DNA from: Camarhynchus parvulus
Taxonomy: Eukaryota > Chordata > Aves > Passeriformes > Thraupidae
DNA length: 64,000 nt
Assembly (NCBI RefSeq): GCF_901933205.1
Contig: NC_044601.1
Coordinates: 46,819,376-46,883,375, forward strand
Direction of reading: 5' to 3'
The notes beneath the pieces are model-generated. The model saw nothing but the letters and a program-made list of their open reading frames with translations. It did not search any database and was not told the DNA's origin. Position 1 is the first letter of the stretch. Every line of letters starts with the position of its first letter. This document shows, one piece after another, positions 54,200-64,000 of this stretch. The translations under genes were made by a program, and so were the position numbers.

Positions 54200-54480
54200 A
54201 TGAATATGTGCCGTCGTGGAAATGAATCCATACATAAGAACATAAATCTCAGTCTACTTACACACTGTGTGGAACAGCTTAAGGCTAAAATGCACCTTAA
54301 CATAAGCAAATAAGCCCAGCTTGTAACAGCCCCAGTGCCTGGTGTTACCTACTTAGTCAGTAATAGGCTAATTGTTATTCAGCATAACTATTCCTTCTCA
54401 ATTTGTATGGAATTCATTCATTTATTTTGATCACTTTATGTGAATGAAGCAAAGCTGTTCATGTTGTTAGATAGAACTGC
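54200..54480. promoter_or_regulatory. Candidate conserved non-coding element
   Basis: This unique-looking block has a CpG word (tgtgccgtcgtggaaatg) and homeodomain cores (AGGCTAATTGTTATTCAGC, GGAATTCATTCATTTATTTT). It lies about 3-9 kb downstream of the OTP gene. The call is low confidence. Confidence 0.25.
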
Positions 54481-56331
54481 TGTTCGTGCTGTTTGATTTT
54501 TAGCTTTTAACATCAGCAAGATTAAGACTTTATAGAAAAACAATTCAGAAAAAGCGTGTAGCATATGTGAGTGAAGCCTGTGGTTTCCTTCCTTCCACCC
54601 ATGTTAAACACATAAGAGCATCAGCTTAGATGTTTTATGCTGCAAAGCTTCAGCAGATGCTAAGGGTACATATAATTTCAAAAATCTCCAGGACTCAGAA
54701 CACAAGGATCTATTGCTATGGAAACAAATCAAATTTGTATCAAAGTTGTGTAGGATCAAAAAGCTTTGCTCATAACCAGGACTACAATTGCATAGAATAT
54801 GGAGGAAATGATGGATGTTCTAAGAGCGAGTATTAAACTGAAGGACCTTTGTAAGGCCACTTTCACAGAGCTGCAATGTTCAGTGTCAAGAGTTGGATCT
54901 TACAGGTTGTGTCTCAATCTCCTACCCCCAGCCAGAAAGAGCATTTTTCTCCACCATTAAAAAGCACATCTTTTTTTAAGATCTTCCATATCACACTTTA
55001 CGACACTCCTACATCATAAAGCTGTCTTGCCTATAGCAATATAAAGCAGCTGTAAAAATTAGGTGCTTGTAAACAACCATCCATACATTTGGAAGAAGTA
55101 GAGTGAGATTTGCACTCTTCTGCAAGTAAGTGGAGACCTTTTGCCCTCCTGGCAGGCCACACCATGGGGAAGAGAACACAGTGGAACTGGGAAGACCAAG
55201 GGACATCCCAGCTGACTGCTACTCCCCTTGGCCCATGCAGGGTCACCGGTTGGATAGGGAAGCAGGAGGTTCTCCAACCAGCTCGGATCCATAAGCAGCC
55301 TGTGTGCTCATGCCTTTGATGGTTGAACTAAACTGAACACAGATCTCAACCTTGGAGCCAAGCACGGGTGTGGAGGGGCAGCTGCTCTGCCCGAGGCTGG
55401 GCTGGGGACTAGAGGCAGGACTGGAAGGAGAGCAGAACATGGTAACTTCTTTTCCCAAGTGCTACTGTGGTATGGGACTTGTCTTGCCTATCCTAGACTA
55501 CCTCAGGTGGAGCATCCTGGTTTGCTACAGCACCTGCAGGAGCAGACTCCTGCAGGAGGGTGTAGGGCTCTTTCTTCAGGTGACTCCCAGAGGACTCACT
55601 TGTGGTCTGGATCACCAATAATTTATTCTGCTTTTATTTCTCTTTTAAATTAAATATGCATATGTAATATGCACTTTGGAGCGGGCAAGGACCCTTCTGC
55701 GGGTGCCTATGGAGTCGTGCACTCTCAGGTGTGTAATTAAGAGGTGTGTAATTGATGTACAAGGAGAAGAGATCTTAGAATATTGCATAAAAGGCAAGGG
55801 TGAGGGGGGAAGAAGAAAAAAAGAAGCCCAAACCTGGCTGTATGATGCTTGGCAATGTACTGCGTTTCTTTTTCCCACCATATCAAAGTTTGCACAGGAG
55901 TAAAGCAAGAGTTCTCCCTTTCATGGGGCTTGCCTTCCAGCAGTGTGCCCTCATTTCACATTCCGTAAAACTGATCACGTCCCCACTGCCTGCCTGCCTG
56001 CCCCAGCCCCCGCTGACCCCCTCTCCTTCATCCCTTGCCTTGCCCTGCTTCACCACAGAACTTTTTGTTACTCGCACTTTAAAGGCCAACCACACAGAAA
56101 GATTAACAAAAGTTTATTAATCATGAAGTATTAAAATTGTGACAAGTGAAAGGCATCAATGCAAAGTTAAGCAAGCAAACTATCCCCAAACTTGTGACAA
56201 AGGACTCAGTGAATACCACAGAAGGAAGTCCTGTCTATTTTTTTTTTTTTTGCCTGCAGTTGAAGACACCTCTCATATCTCACACGCCACATCAAAATCT
56301 ATAATTCTTCATATCACATACTGAAAATGAC

Positions 56332-57382
56332 TTTATTTATCCATTCACATTAACTTGATATAAACGTGTCCGGAAAAGTCAAGTAATATGTTTTATATTA
56401 GCTCAAACATTTATTAAGTAACCCAAAATTCAATAAATAAGCACAGACAGTAAGTTAAAACATATCACGAATAGACCAGTATGTAACAAGAATGCTTTAT
56501 CTACACAAAACATCCTATTTCACATCGTTTGTTCATTCCTCCAGTGGCCCTGCCCTGCGGCGGGGTGACCGGCACATGCAGGCGGGCGGGCCGCGGGGCC
56601 GAGCCGGGCCGGGCCGAGCCGGGCCAGGCGGGGCGGGGGGTGCGGCGGCACCTCCGCCGGCGCTGCGGAGGGACAATAGCAGCAGGAATGTAAATAAATG
56701 CGTAAATAAAGGTAGGGAGGATCGGCAACTCAACTGTCACGAAATCAAAGATCCGAAAAAGGGAAGCGCTCTTGCGCGCTTTTTTCTTCCCCCTTTTATC
56801 CCCTTTGTTTTTTACAAAAAGAAGCTTTAATTTTTTTTTCTTTTTACCCCATCACATTCGCTGTCGCTCATTAATGCTTAATCAAAATGGATTTGATTCT
56901 CTCTGGGGTCTCTCCGTGCCTTTTCGCGAACCCGCCCGGCCGTCCCCCGACGGCGCCCTCACAGCGGAAGGAGCCAGCGGCAGGTCGCCGCTCCTATATA
57001 AACCATAAAAATAATTAAAACAGAAACAAAAATGCATTTCGTTGCAAAGCCAAAGCCGGACGGGCGGACGGCGGGAGAGCCGGGTCGTGGCGACGGAGGG
57101 AGGCCGAGCGGGGCTCGGGGCGGCCGCGCGTCCTGCCGCCGCCGGGCGGGGCGGGCCTCGGGGCACAGGGGTGCGCGGGTGATGCGCGGGGGCACAGGGG
57201 GCTTGGGGAGGGTCGGGGGTGTTTCTCGGCCCACAAACCAGTCTGTTGGTGTCTGATTTCAGATCCTGAGTCGACTCCCTGGTAAGTCGGGTGGGGGAAG
57301 GCGGGGGTGCGGAGCGAGGCGGGGGCGCGGGGCGAGGCGGCGGCGGCGGGGACGGGGGTGGCGCGGGGCGAGGCGCCGGCCA
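56332..57382 (-). other. OTP: OTP 3' untranslated region (extent inferred)
   Basis: Downstream of the OTP stop the sequence is GC-rich, then AT-rich. Reading the minus strand, an ATTAAA variant signal occurs at 56825-56830, and AATAAA signals occur at 56410-56415, 56332-56337 and 56113-56118. Which one is used cannot be told from sequence, so the boundary chosen is a guess at the cluster of canonical signals. Confidence 0.45.
56994..57002 (+). promoter_or_regulatory. TATA-like box on the strand opposite OTP
   Basis: A perfect CTATATAAA stands right after a GC-rich stretch (gcaggtcgccgctc) inside the probable OTP 3' UTR. On the plus strand it could drive an antisense transcript. It may equally be chance AT-rich UTR sequence. 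Confidence 0.2.
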
Positions 57383-57913
57383 TTAGGTGAAACTCATGGA
57401 GACTGTGTGCTCTAGTGCTTTGCGGCGGAGGGAGGCGATGCTGGTTCCCCGCCACACGTCGCTGCTGTCCGGGGAGCTGCAGAGCTGGGGAGAGCCCGTC
57501 ACGTTGCTGGGGCCGGGCAGGGAGGCGGGCACCATGCCGGGGAAGGCGGGCTGGTAGAGGTGGGACTGCAGCCCGGCGCCGTTGGAGCCCGCCAGGCTGT
57601 TGGAGAGGCCCATGGAGTTGGGCGGCGGGCCGGCCGCCAGGCTGCACTGGGACAGGGACTGCGCCATGGCTTGCTGCCGTCCCAGCGCCGGCGGCAGCGG
57701 CAGCTGCGACACGCCGGGCATGGCGGCGGCGGCCCAGCGCGTGTCGTTGGCGTGGAAGGAGCACAGGCTGTCCCCCATGGCGGCGGCGGCGGCGGCGGCG
57801 GCCGAGGGGAACTGCGGCAGCCCCGGCGTCGGCAGCAGCGTGCCCGGGGCGCGGAACACGTTCGTGGTCTTCTTGCGCTTCTTCCACTTGGCGCGGCGGT
57901 TCTGGAACCAGAC
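57383..57913 (-). CDS. OTP: OTP coding exon 3 (end of homeodomain to stop)
   Basis: The exon has 531 nt after acceptor CCCGCAG. It starts [20 protein letters not shown], finishing homeodomain helix 3. It continues through the Ala tract (GCC repeats, 57779-57806) and a Ser/Pro/Leu-rich region, then the OAR motif and the terminal HTVSMSFT. The stop is TAA at 57383-57385. The intron at homeodomain 46/47 is typical of paired-class genes. Confidence 0.98.
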   Translation of the reverse strand, partial: VWFQNRRAKWKKRKKTTNVFRAPGTLLPTPGLPQFPSAAAAAAAAMGDSLCSFHANDTRWAAAAMPGVSQLPLPPALGRQQAMAQSLSQCSLAAGPPPNSMGLSNSLAGSNGAGLQSHLYQPAFPGMVPASLPGPSNVTGSPQLCSSPDSSDVWRGTSIASLRRKALEHTVSMSFT

Positions 57914-60900
57914 CTGCGGGCGGCGGGCAGCGACACGCTCCGTTAGCCACCACCACCCCCCGCAGCCGGGACCCCCGCCCCGGCTCCCGCCGCCCCCCCC
58001 AGCCTCGCCCCTGCCGGCCACAGTCTCTGCACGCCCGCAGCCCCACGCGCGTCCCCATCACAGGTTAACGAAACCGCTGGAACTTTTTATAACGAAAGCA
58101 ATCGATTTGTCCGTCCTGGGCAGGAGACTCCAGGACAGGAGCCTGGCCTTCCCACGGGGTGGGGGGGGGGGGGGAAAAAAAACCAAACCAAAAAACCCCG
58201 ACCAATCTACGGCTCTGGGCCTTGCGTGGACGCGCTCCCGAGCCGCCTTCGGAGCGCGGCGGGCGGAGAGCCCTGCCCCGGGCCAGCCGGGCCCGGCCAG
58301 GAAACCCTCGCTCGCACCAAACCGCCCGCGCTTGGGTTTAAAAAAACCCCAAAACATAAAACCGAACCTATAATAACAAAGCCAGAGGTGGTTTAGGTGA
58401 GTGGGTGCTCGTGGTGGCACCGTGGCACGGATGGTTTGGTGGGTCTCGCTGCACCGCGGCCGAAAGCAAGCGAGACAGTCGTGAGCCCGGAGAGAGCGCG
58501 TCCACCCGGAATCCGAGGGAGCGCAGTGACCGTCCTGCCGGATTCCACCCTCTCAGGCTCCATAGGCGGACTGAGAAAGGCGGACGCCAATTAGCAGGAA
58601 TGAACTACCGTGAGGGAGCTAAATATTATATGAATAATCGAAAAATCGCGTTCAATTATGTTTTAGGGTTAATAGTCAAATTGCGGCTACAAAATCTTTT
58701 TATGTTTCATGGTTTGCTGATGGTGTAAAGAATCTCCATCAGGTCTGATCGCCTAAGTTCATAGTTACACTGCATATGCTTTTAAAATGTGAATGTTTCC
58801 AGTTGAAAACTGGTGCATGACAGATTAAAATGCAAGGAAAACCTGGGGGAGATTTTGAAAATGCACACATGATAACTCTAGAAATATATTAACCATGAGC
58901 ATTTGGCAACTTTGAACTCCTTTTAAAATGCAACTAGCCCCTGAAAATTATTAATACAACAGTGAGAATCTAATGGAGGTTGGAATCTAAAAACCTACCT
59001 TGATGATATCTGCTGTTACAGTAATATAGACATACTGTAAATGTATTTTAAAATATATAGCCCATTTAATTCCCCAGCTATAAACGGGTGAGAGAGAGTG
59101 AAAGCAATAGAAAGGGAGACAATATCACTTTTGTTTTTCTTCTTCTTTTTTAAAAATGTTCTTTTTATTTTTTTTCTTTTTATTTCTTTTTTTTTTTCCT
59201 TTTAAGAAGCCGAAGCTTTATGAAGATCTCATTGGAATCCAGCGGATGATTAATGTGAAGATTTGGTAGGAAATCTGGAGAGCTGTATTAAAGCTCAGAT
59301 CTCAGGTTCATTTCGATCAGCCAGCCGTGAACTCTGGGCCGAATTCATTACACTTTAATAGTGCTGGGAGAGGAAGAAAATGCAATTTCTCATTCCATTA
59401 GAAAACTAGAAAATACTCTCAGCTTGTCCCCTATTAAGATGTGGCAGGTGACGGGACCATTGTGGGGGACACGGTCAATGGAATTACAGCACATTATTTT
59501 TGTTCATATAAAATATTGGAAGGCAAGCCTGACTGTGCAGAAGTTATTTCACTGATTTAGTTTTTATGTAAATAAAATATTGAAAGTTAATTAATCCGTG
59601 CTAGAGACTAATGATTATGCTTATTATATTGCATTTGATCGCGTAATTTGCATGATTCTCGCATTGCTGCTTAATAAGCCATTCCAGGTTATAAATAATT
59701 CTGAAATTGGTTTCTAATAATGGCATGCTATAAAAAGAATGGTTTTATTACAGCAGCTTGAAAAGCAGAGCAATATCAGATGTGGAATTGGACTCCCGTT
59801 TAAGCATCAGCCAGTTTAATAATTATTTAAATGTATCATATACATTAAATACAGATCTAAAATGAGGAAAGTGGTGATTTATCCTAGCATCTAAAACCCT
59901 TAAAAACATATACAGCTGCTATAAATTAAGCATTTGGAGCATTCCTTAATCCGTGCGGAGCCCATATACTGAAAGGAATGTGAAGGCTATCTGTTAACTA
60001 TAAAGAAAACTGTAAAGTACTCGTATAAGAGCATAAACTAATTATTATTTAATTTAAATTTGATCAAGGACTAGTGATACATCGGATTGTGAAGTAAATA
60101 TATTAAATATTTTTTGCCTTAGATTACATAATGTTAATCATTTTGAAGTGTTAATTAAGAAGGTTATGTTGATCTGATTACTTTTTAAATTACAGAACAT
60201 TGTTGTAAAAAAAATTAAATTGACACTCTATTAAACTGTTTTTATCAGCAGTCTCGAGCTATTAGCATTGGTTTAAGATTATGCCAAGGCCATTAAAACA
60301 CTTTGTCTTTCTTTCTACGAATTTCTTTGATGTGCTGTTAGAAAATAACTATTTCCATTTTATATTTTACTTCATTTACCACACTCCTAATATTGAAATT
60401 GGTATCATTAACCTTTGGGAAACCCAATAAAGTTTAATAGACCTCGTTTTCTTTTTTTCATAGAGTCAGTTGTCCAATTATATTTTATTTGTGAATCTAA
60501 TTTCTTTTTTAATTTAAACTAATTATAGTTCTGTGTAGGCTGAGTCAAATTGTTTTACTTTTTAAAAGCAGACGTGCTTTTTCTGTCACATTCAAGAACG
60601 GAATCTGTTTTCCTTCATAAAACGTTCATTTAGGGATTTTTCTTCACGTGTCTTTATTTAGCTGAGGATTTTAGCTGTGCTTGCCGATAGGGATTTTTGA
60701 ACAGTGACTGCGCTGAAGTGCTTCAGCAGCGGCAGCCCCGGTACACTGTGCTGAGCCGGGGTGCCCATCCCACAAGTGCCTCTATTGTGCAGCCTGTCAT
60801 TCCTCGGCATGGACTCGCCTAGAAAGTCGCTACAATAACCTTATGCACAAAAAAGCTGCGTCTGAGCAGTCTAGCGCTTTGCATCTTCTCCCCCTTTACC

Positions 60901-63085
60901 AAATTTCGTTTACATTTATTTGCCTAAATAGTTTCCTACTGTCCTCTGTGCATATATATATATATATGTCTATGTATGTATATATACGTATTTTAGAGAA
61001 CAAAGTGCACCCTAGATGTTGAAGTTACTCACAACCCCCGCCGTTCCCAGGCATTATAAAAGCCAGTATGGGGAAAGTCCGAGTCCAAACACAACTGGCT
61101 TTTACCGAAGTGCCTTTTTACGAGCCGATATGCCTTCCCTCGCACCCCACCTCGGCTCTCAGGGCGGTGGGCTTTGGCGGGCGCCCCTGCCCGGCGCTGC
61201 CGCGGCCGTGTCGCCATCAGCACCCTGGACAGCGGCCTTGCCGTCGGCTACCTGGACGGCGGCCCCTCAGAAGGAGTCATTCCCGGTAGGTTCGGCTCGA
61301 CTCTTAGCGCCGGGCTATTGAGAGGACTGAGACCGTTCTTCTCGGGTTGTCCCTCCCCGGACTCCCTCCAGCCACGGGTCGGGCCGTGGAGCTGAGGGAA
61401 GGTCAGCCCACGCCCCGCTCGGGACCACCGCGCTGCAGGTGGGTAGGATAAAGGAAAAGGGGACACCCCAAGGTGACACTTTTGCAGAGAAGGGAGCGAC
61501 GCATGTCTGATTTCAAGGCTTTCTGACCAAACTGTTGCATTCAGGGGTGAATTATTTACCCGCCGTCGGGCTGAGGTTTGGGGCACCCACCCCCCTCCCC
61601 GTTGTGCCTGTCCTCGCCACCGGCCGGCCATGCAGCCGTCCGTGCGACTGGGGAAGGGCGGCAGGCGCTGCGCGGGGGCGGCTTTTCATACCTGCACCCG
61701 GGACTCGGTGAGACCGATGCGCAGGGCCAGCTCCTCCCGCATGAAGATGTCCGGGTAGTGGGTCTTGGCGAAGCTCCTCTCCAGCTCGTTGAGCTGCGCC
61801 GGCGTGAAGCGAGTGCGGTGCCGCTTCTGCTTCTGCTGACCCTGCTGCTGCCCGGCCTGGCTGGAGTTCTGGCCGCCCTGCTGGCCTTGCTGCTTGTCAG
61901 CGTCTTTGGCGCTGACGGCTAGAGAGCTGGGGTTGGATCCCACCGTGGTGATGTCCTCTCCCGGCAGCAGGGTGGTCCCTTCCACCGTGTCCGAGTTGGG
62001 AGCCATGTCTCCCGGGTGTCCCCCCGGATCCGAGCCCCCGACGCCCAGCCGACACTTGACTGCCTCCCGGTGTCCCAGCAGCTCGGCCGCGTCTTTCATC
62101 CCTGCGGAAGCAAAGGAGCGGCAGTCACTCGGCTGCAGCTGAGCGCAGATCCATCAGAGCCCCTCTCCAGCGCGCTGAACTGGAGGGAGACATCCAAGCA
62201 CTGCCACCGCCTCCCCCCGCCGTCCCCGGCCGGCCGCCCGCCAGACCCGCAGCCCTGCTCGGCTCCACGACACGCAGACACCCTGGCCCGGCGCGACCCG
62301 GGCGGAGGGGAGAAAACTTTACATCGAGCAGCTCCTCTTCCTGCTGAAATAACCAGTTCCCTGCCCGGCCTTCCCTTGCAAGACCAAGGGAAGGGAAGAG
62401 GAGGAGAGCAAGTTTTCACGGGTTCAACTTGGGTTTTCCAGCGGAGCTGGTAAGAGAAAGAGAAGGAGAGAAAGAAATAAGGCTCGAGCCGCCCTGTTGC
62501 CGGGAGCGTTACCTCCCCGCCTGATGCGCGGGGACCTCGGTCAGTCTGGCCGATCTTTCCCCTCTCCTCCTTCCGCTTCTCTAAACAAACTCATGAATAA
62601 CCATAAATATATAGATACAGATATTTCTCCCCCTTTTTTCCTTTTTTTCTTTTTTTTTTTTAAGGAAAATGAGGGAGAAAAGTAAATGGGTGAGCAAGAA
62701 AAGGCCACACAGAACTCCGTAAACACCATCGAGCTCATCTGTCCTAAAATAATAATCATCATAATAATAATGTGTAGGTATGTATATAAAAACTGGGGAG
62801 AGAAAAATTAAATGATCCACAACTCGCTGTAGATCTACATACACCGTAGGTCTCACTCTCTTCTTTTTTATGTTAAATCAAATTAAACTTTAATACAGTA
62901 CAATTACTTTTAAAGGAATTAGCCCATTTAGAACGCATTAAGGTAAAATAAGGAACAAATTGTCAATTTCCTGCCCCGGCTTCCTCTCCGCTCGCCGCCG
63001 CAGCCGGTGCAGCCGCCGTAGGGCGGGGGGGTGCCGGGGGAAACTCACCGAGACGGGCGTCCAGGAGGTCGGCGTGAGACAGCAT
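57383..63085 (-). CDS. OTP: OTP, orthopedia homeobox (complete, three exons)
   Basis: The spliced CDS has exons 63049-63085, 61692-62101 and 57383-57913. They total 978 nt, which is 325 codons plus TAA and equals the known length of mammalian OTP. All junctions are GT-AG with agreeing phase. The protein starts [21 protein letters not shown] paired-class homeodomain spans about residues 104-163, including [18 protein letters not shown] and [11 protein letters not shown], with Gln at homeodomain position 50. A Gln-rich stretch precedes it and an eight-Ala tract follows. An OAR-type motif ([13 protein letters not shown]) lies near the C-terminus. Known role: a nuclear transcription factor needed for hypothalamic neuroendocrine neurons (vasopressin/AVT, oxytocin, somatostatin, CRH, TRH). 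Regulation is probably by distal enhancers in the flanking desert and intron 2. Confidence 0.99.
58159..58182. repeat. Poly-G run joined to a poly-A run
   Basis: On the plus strand, ggggt is followed by about 15 G and then about 8 A. On the OTP sense strand this reads as T then C runs, about 250 nt upstream of the exon 3 acceptor. It could form a G-quadruplex on the template strand and is prone to length variation or sequencing error. Confidence 0.85.
59185..60560. promoter_or_regulatory. OTP: Candidate intronic OTP enhancer block(s)
   Basis: About 1.4 kb of AT-rich but complex sequence full of TAAT and ATTA cores, with a perfect POU octamer ATTTGCAT at 59646-59653 and retained CpGs (ttgatcgcgtaatttg, ttaatccgtgcggagccc, gcagtctcgagctattag). 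Poly-T tracts bound it on the left (59140-59205). The texture is typical of conserved non-coding elements in homeobox genes. Function and conservation are inferred, not shown. Confidence 0.45.
60951..60990. repeat. TA-rich microsatellite
   Basis: A run of TA units followed by tgtctatgtatgtatatatacgta, in OTP intron 2. Confidence 0.85.
61130..62560. promoter_or_regulatory. OTP: CpG-rich region over OTP exon 2
   Basis: GC- and CpG-rich sequence extends well beyond the coding exon on both sides, as in CpG islands that cover developmental regulator genes. Overlapping frames on both strands here are composition shadows of exon 2. Confidence 0.6.
61692..62101 (-). CDS. OTP: OTP coding exon 2
   Basis: The exon has 410 nt between acceptor TTCCGCAG and donor GTATGA. 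It finishes Gly-13 and runs from [19 protein letters not shown] through a Gly/Gln/Ser-rich linker into the first 46 residues of the homeodomain, ending SRVQ. The linker contains [18 protein letters not shown], a low-complexity segment that usually varies between species. Confidence 0.98.
62102..63048 (-). other. OTP: OTP intron 1
   Basis: This 947-nt intron is GC-rich near exon 2 and AT-rich towards exon 1. It has a poly-T tract at 62629-62662 and a TAATAATAAT stretch near 62748-62770. A polyA-signal-like AATAAA is absent on the sense strand close to exon 1. Nothing else was recognised. Confidence 0.8.
63049..63085 (-). CDS. OTP: OTP coding exon 1 (start codon)
   Basis: The exon has 37 nt, ATG through CTCG, encoding [12 protein letters not shown] plus one base of Gly, followed by a GTGAGT donor. 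The start ATG at 63083-63085 has G at -3. It gives the known OTP N-terminus. Confidence 0.97.
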
Positions 63086-63235
63086 CGCGCACCGCTCCAG
63101 GGCGAAGGCTGTTCCCCCCCAAATTTTAGCGGCCTTAAGTTATTTAAAATAGATATAAGATATGAGATATATATATATAGATATATATATATATATAGAT
63201 CGTCTAAATGAAAGAAAATTCGGTGTGTGGTTAAA
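63086..63235 (-). other. OTP: OTP 5' untranslated leader (inferred) with a TA repeat
   Basis: This is the sequence between the start codon and a TATA-like element. It includes a TA/GATA-type microsatellite at 63151-63200. Its extent depends on the unproven assumption that transcription starts about 25-30 nt downstream of the element at 63251-63258. Confidence 0.4.
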
Positions 63236-63250
63236 AAGGGGGTCTCTTGC

Positions 63251-63328
63251 ATTATAATGTCCTTTAGAGAGACGGGGAGGTGCTTAACACTTCAATGAAC
63301 CCGTGAGCAGCTCGGCGCGGGGACCAAT
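63251..63328 (-). promoter_or_regulatory. OTP: Putative OTP core promoter (TATA-like and CCAAT box)
   Basis: Upstream of the OTP start is ATTATAAT at 63251-63258, which reads the same on both strands. About 65 bp further upstream is an inverted CCAAT box (plus strand GACCAATCAG; CCAAT at 63324-63328) of the NF-Y type. The spacing is normal for a vertebrate promoter. A CpG-rich region begins right behind it. Confidence 0.5.
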
Positions 63329-63930
63329 CAGGAGGGCAGCCTGCAAATGTCAGCGCCCGGAGCGCCCCGCTCCGCCCGCCCGCCGCCCTCCCGCTGCCGC
63401 CGCCCAGGCCTCCCGCCGCCCCGGCCCGGCCCGGCCCGCGCCGCGACCGCGCTCCCGTACCCCGCTCCGCTCGCCTTGCCCGCCCGCCTTCTCCTTCTCT
63501 CCTTCTCTTCCAAATGCACATTTGCCACACTCGTCCGCTCCGGGTCGCCACTGATTTACCGGCTTTTATCTTTTTTAATGCCTTCTCGGAGCGCACCCTC
63601 TCACCGATCAGTCTCCCGAGGGTCTCGCTAGCTCAGAGCCCATCGAGGGCTGCGAGCGGGGCAGACGGGCGACGCGGCGTCGGGCAGCACCGGCCCCGCT
63701 GGCCGGCAGTCCCGGGAACCGGGAGCGGGAGCGGCAGGGGACACTGCAGCGAGGCTTCACACACATAAGCCCCGACGGCTGCGGGGCGTCCAGGAAAGAG
63801 AAACTTGCCCGAGTTCCCGCAGTGGGCCGTGCTGCACAGGCTCGCCCGGCCCCCGGGGCTGCCCGCTCGGTGCCGAGGCAGAGCGCAACGAGGGGCAAGG
63901 GAGCCCAGCACCATGCGTCCCGGCCGCCCG
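63300..63930. promoter_or_regulatory. OTP: CpG island upstream of OTP
   Basis: Dense CpG sequence with long cgcccg/ccgcc runs. It continues to near the window edge. The frames in it on both strands carry no known domain and are by-products of GC content. It may hold an upstream alternative first exon, which cannot be judged here. Confidence 0.6.
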
Positions 63931-64000
63931 GGAGCTCTGCCTCCCTGCCCGGGATTTGAACGCCCGTAAGCCCTATTTTTCGGGTAAAGTTTCCAAGTTC

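Larger units (their letters stand above)
39536..56331. other. Intergenic DNA between WDR41 and OTP, part 3
   Basis: About 17 kb up to the probable end of OTP. No gene, RNA gene or recent transposon was recognised. Short open frames at 47007-47505 and 55031-55650 lack domains, and those at 55031-55650 overlap one another on both strands. A 12-A run occurs near 40148. Candidate regulatory blocks and a duplicated 49-bp element are listed separately. Confidence 0.6.
57914..61691 (-). other. OTP: OTP intron 2
   Basis: A 3.8-kb intron with two faces. The parts next to the exons (57914-58590 and about 60700-61690) are GC-rich. The middle (about 58600-60650) is strongly AT-rich and looks like constrained non-coding DNA. 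It also holds a G-run/A-run junction near 58159-58182 and a TA microsatellite near 60953-60990. Frames on the plus strand in the GC-rich parts are by-products of composition. Confidence 0.8.

Noticed and set aside
13736..56331. tRNA, snRNA or microRNA genes in the desert
   Set aside because: I recognised no tRNA A/B boxes with a cloverleaf, no spliceosomal RNA sequence, and no familiar microRNA hairpin. A structure search could still find one.
57015..58061. A 348-codon minus-strand frame overlapping OTP exon 3
   Set aside because: It runs in a different frame from the homeodomain across exon, intron and UTR. GC-rich composition explains its length.
57415..58373. Long plus-strand frames opposite OTP exon 3 (about 217-263 codons)
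   Set aside because: They are antisense shadows in CpG-rich coding DNA, with Arg/Gly/Ala-rich composition and no domain.
61248..61631. 127-codon minus-strand frame in OTP intron 2 near exon 2
   Set aside because: It lies in a CpG-rich intron flank, is out of frame with OTP splicing, and its sequence is low in complexity.
1..64000. CRISPR arrays, operons, riboswitches, prophage or plasmid genes
   Set aside because: The window is clearly vertebrate nuclear DNA. No regularly spaced repeats or prokaryotic gene organisation were seen.

Overview
The window looks like bird nuclear DNA, most likely from a songbird. The evidence is several 5'-truncated CR1 LINE copies, an LTR fragment of a type I associate with passerine endogenous retroviruses, compact intron-containing genes with GT-AG splice sites, and CpG-rich promoters. 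No prokaryotic, plasmid or phage content was seen. Two protein-coding genes are supported, both on the minus strand. Their order, WDR41 then OTP, matches my recollection of human chromosome 5q.

Region 1 (1-12.4 kb) is the 5' half of WDR41, a WD-repeat protein of the lysosomal C9orf72-SMCR8-WDR41 complex. Seven coding exons were located by splice sites and reading phase. They join without a frame break into about 195 residues, and the gene continues off the left edge. The first exon lies in a CpG-rich promoter near 12.0-12.4 kb.

Region 2 (12.4-56.3 kb) is a roughly 44 kb stretch without recognisable genes. It holds two CR1 copies just upstream of WDR41, an LTR fragment, one ancient CR1/L3-like remnant, a long (AAAAAG)n array, and several AT-rich, TAAT-rich blocks that resemble conserved non-coding elements. 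Such blocks are expected beside a developmental regulator, but conservation cannot be tested here. A 49-bp element occurs twice, about 1.9 kb apart, at about 88% identity.

Region 3 (56.3-64 kb) is the complete coding sequence of OTP (orthopedia), a paired-class homeobox regulator of hypothalamic neuroendocrine neurons. Three exons give exactly 325 codons plus stop. The homeodomain is interrupted between its positions 46 and 47, and an OAR motif sits at the C-terminus. The gene has CpG-rich exons, a plausible CCAAT/TATA promoter, and a large AT-rich intron 2 that may hold enhancers.

The two genes are unlikely to work together. WDR41 is probably a housekeeping neighbour and the desert probably serves OTP. 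I found no sign of a new multi-gene system. The most interesting leads are the duplicated element, the candidate OTP enhancers, and a possible unannotated exon in WDR41 intron 1.
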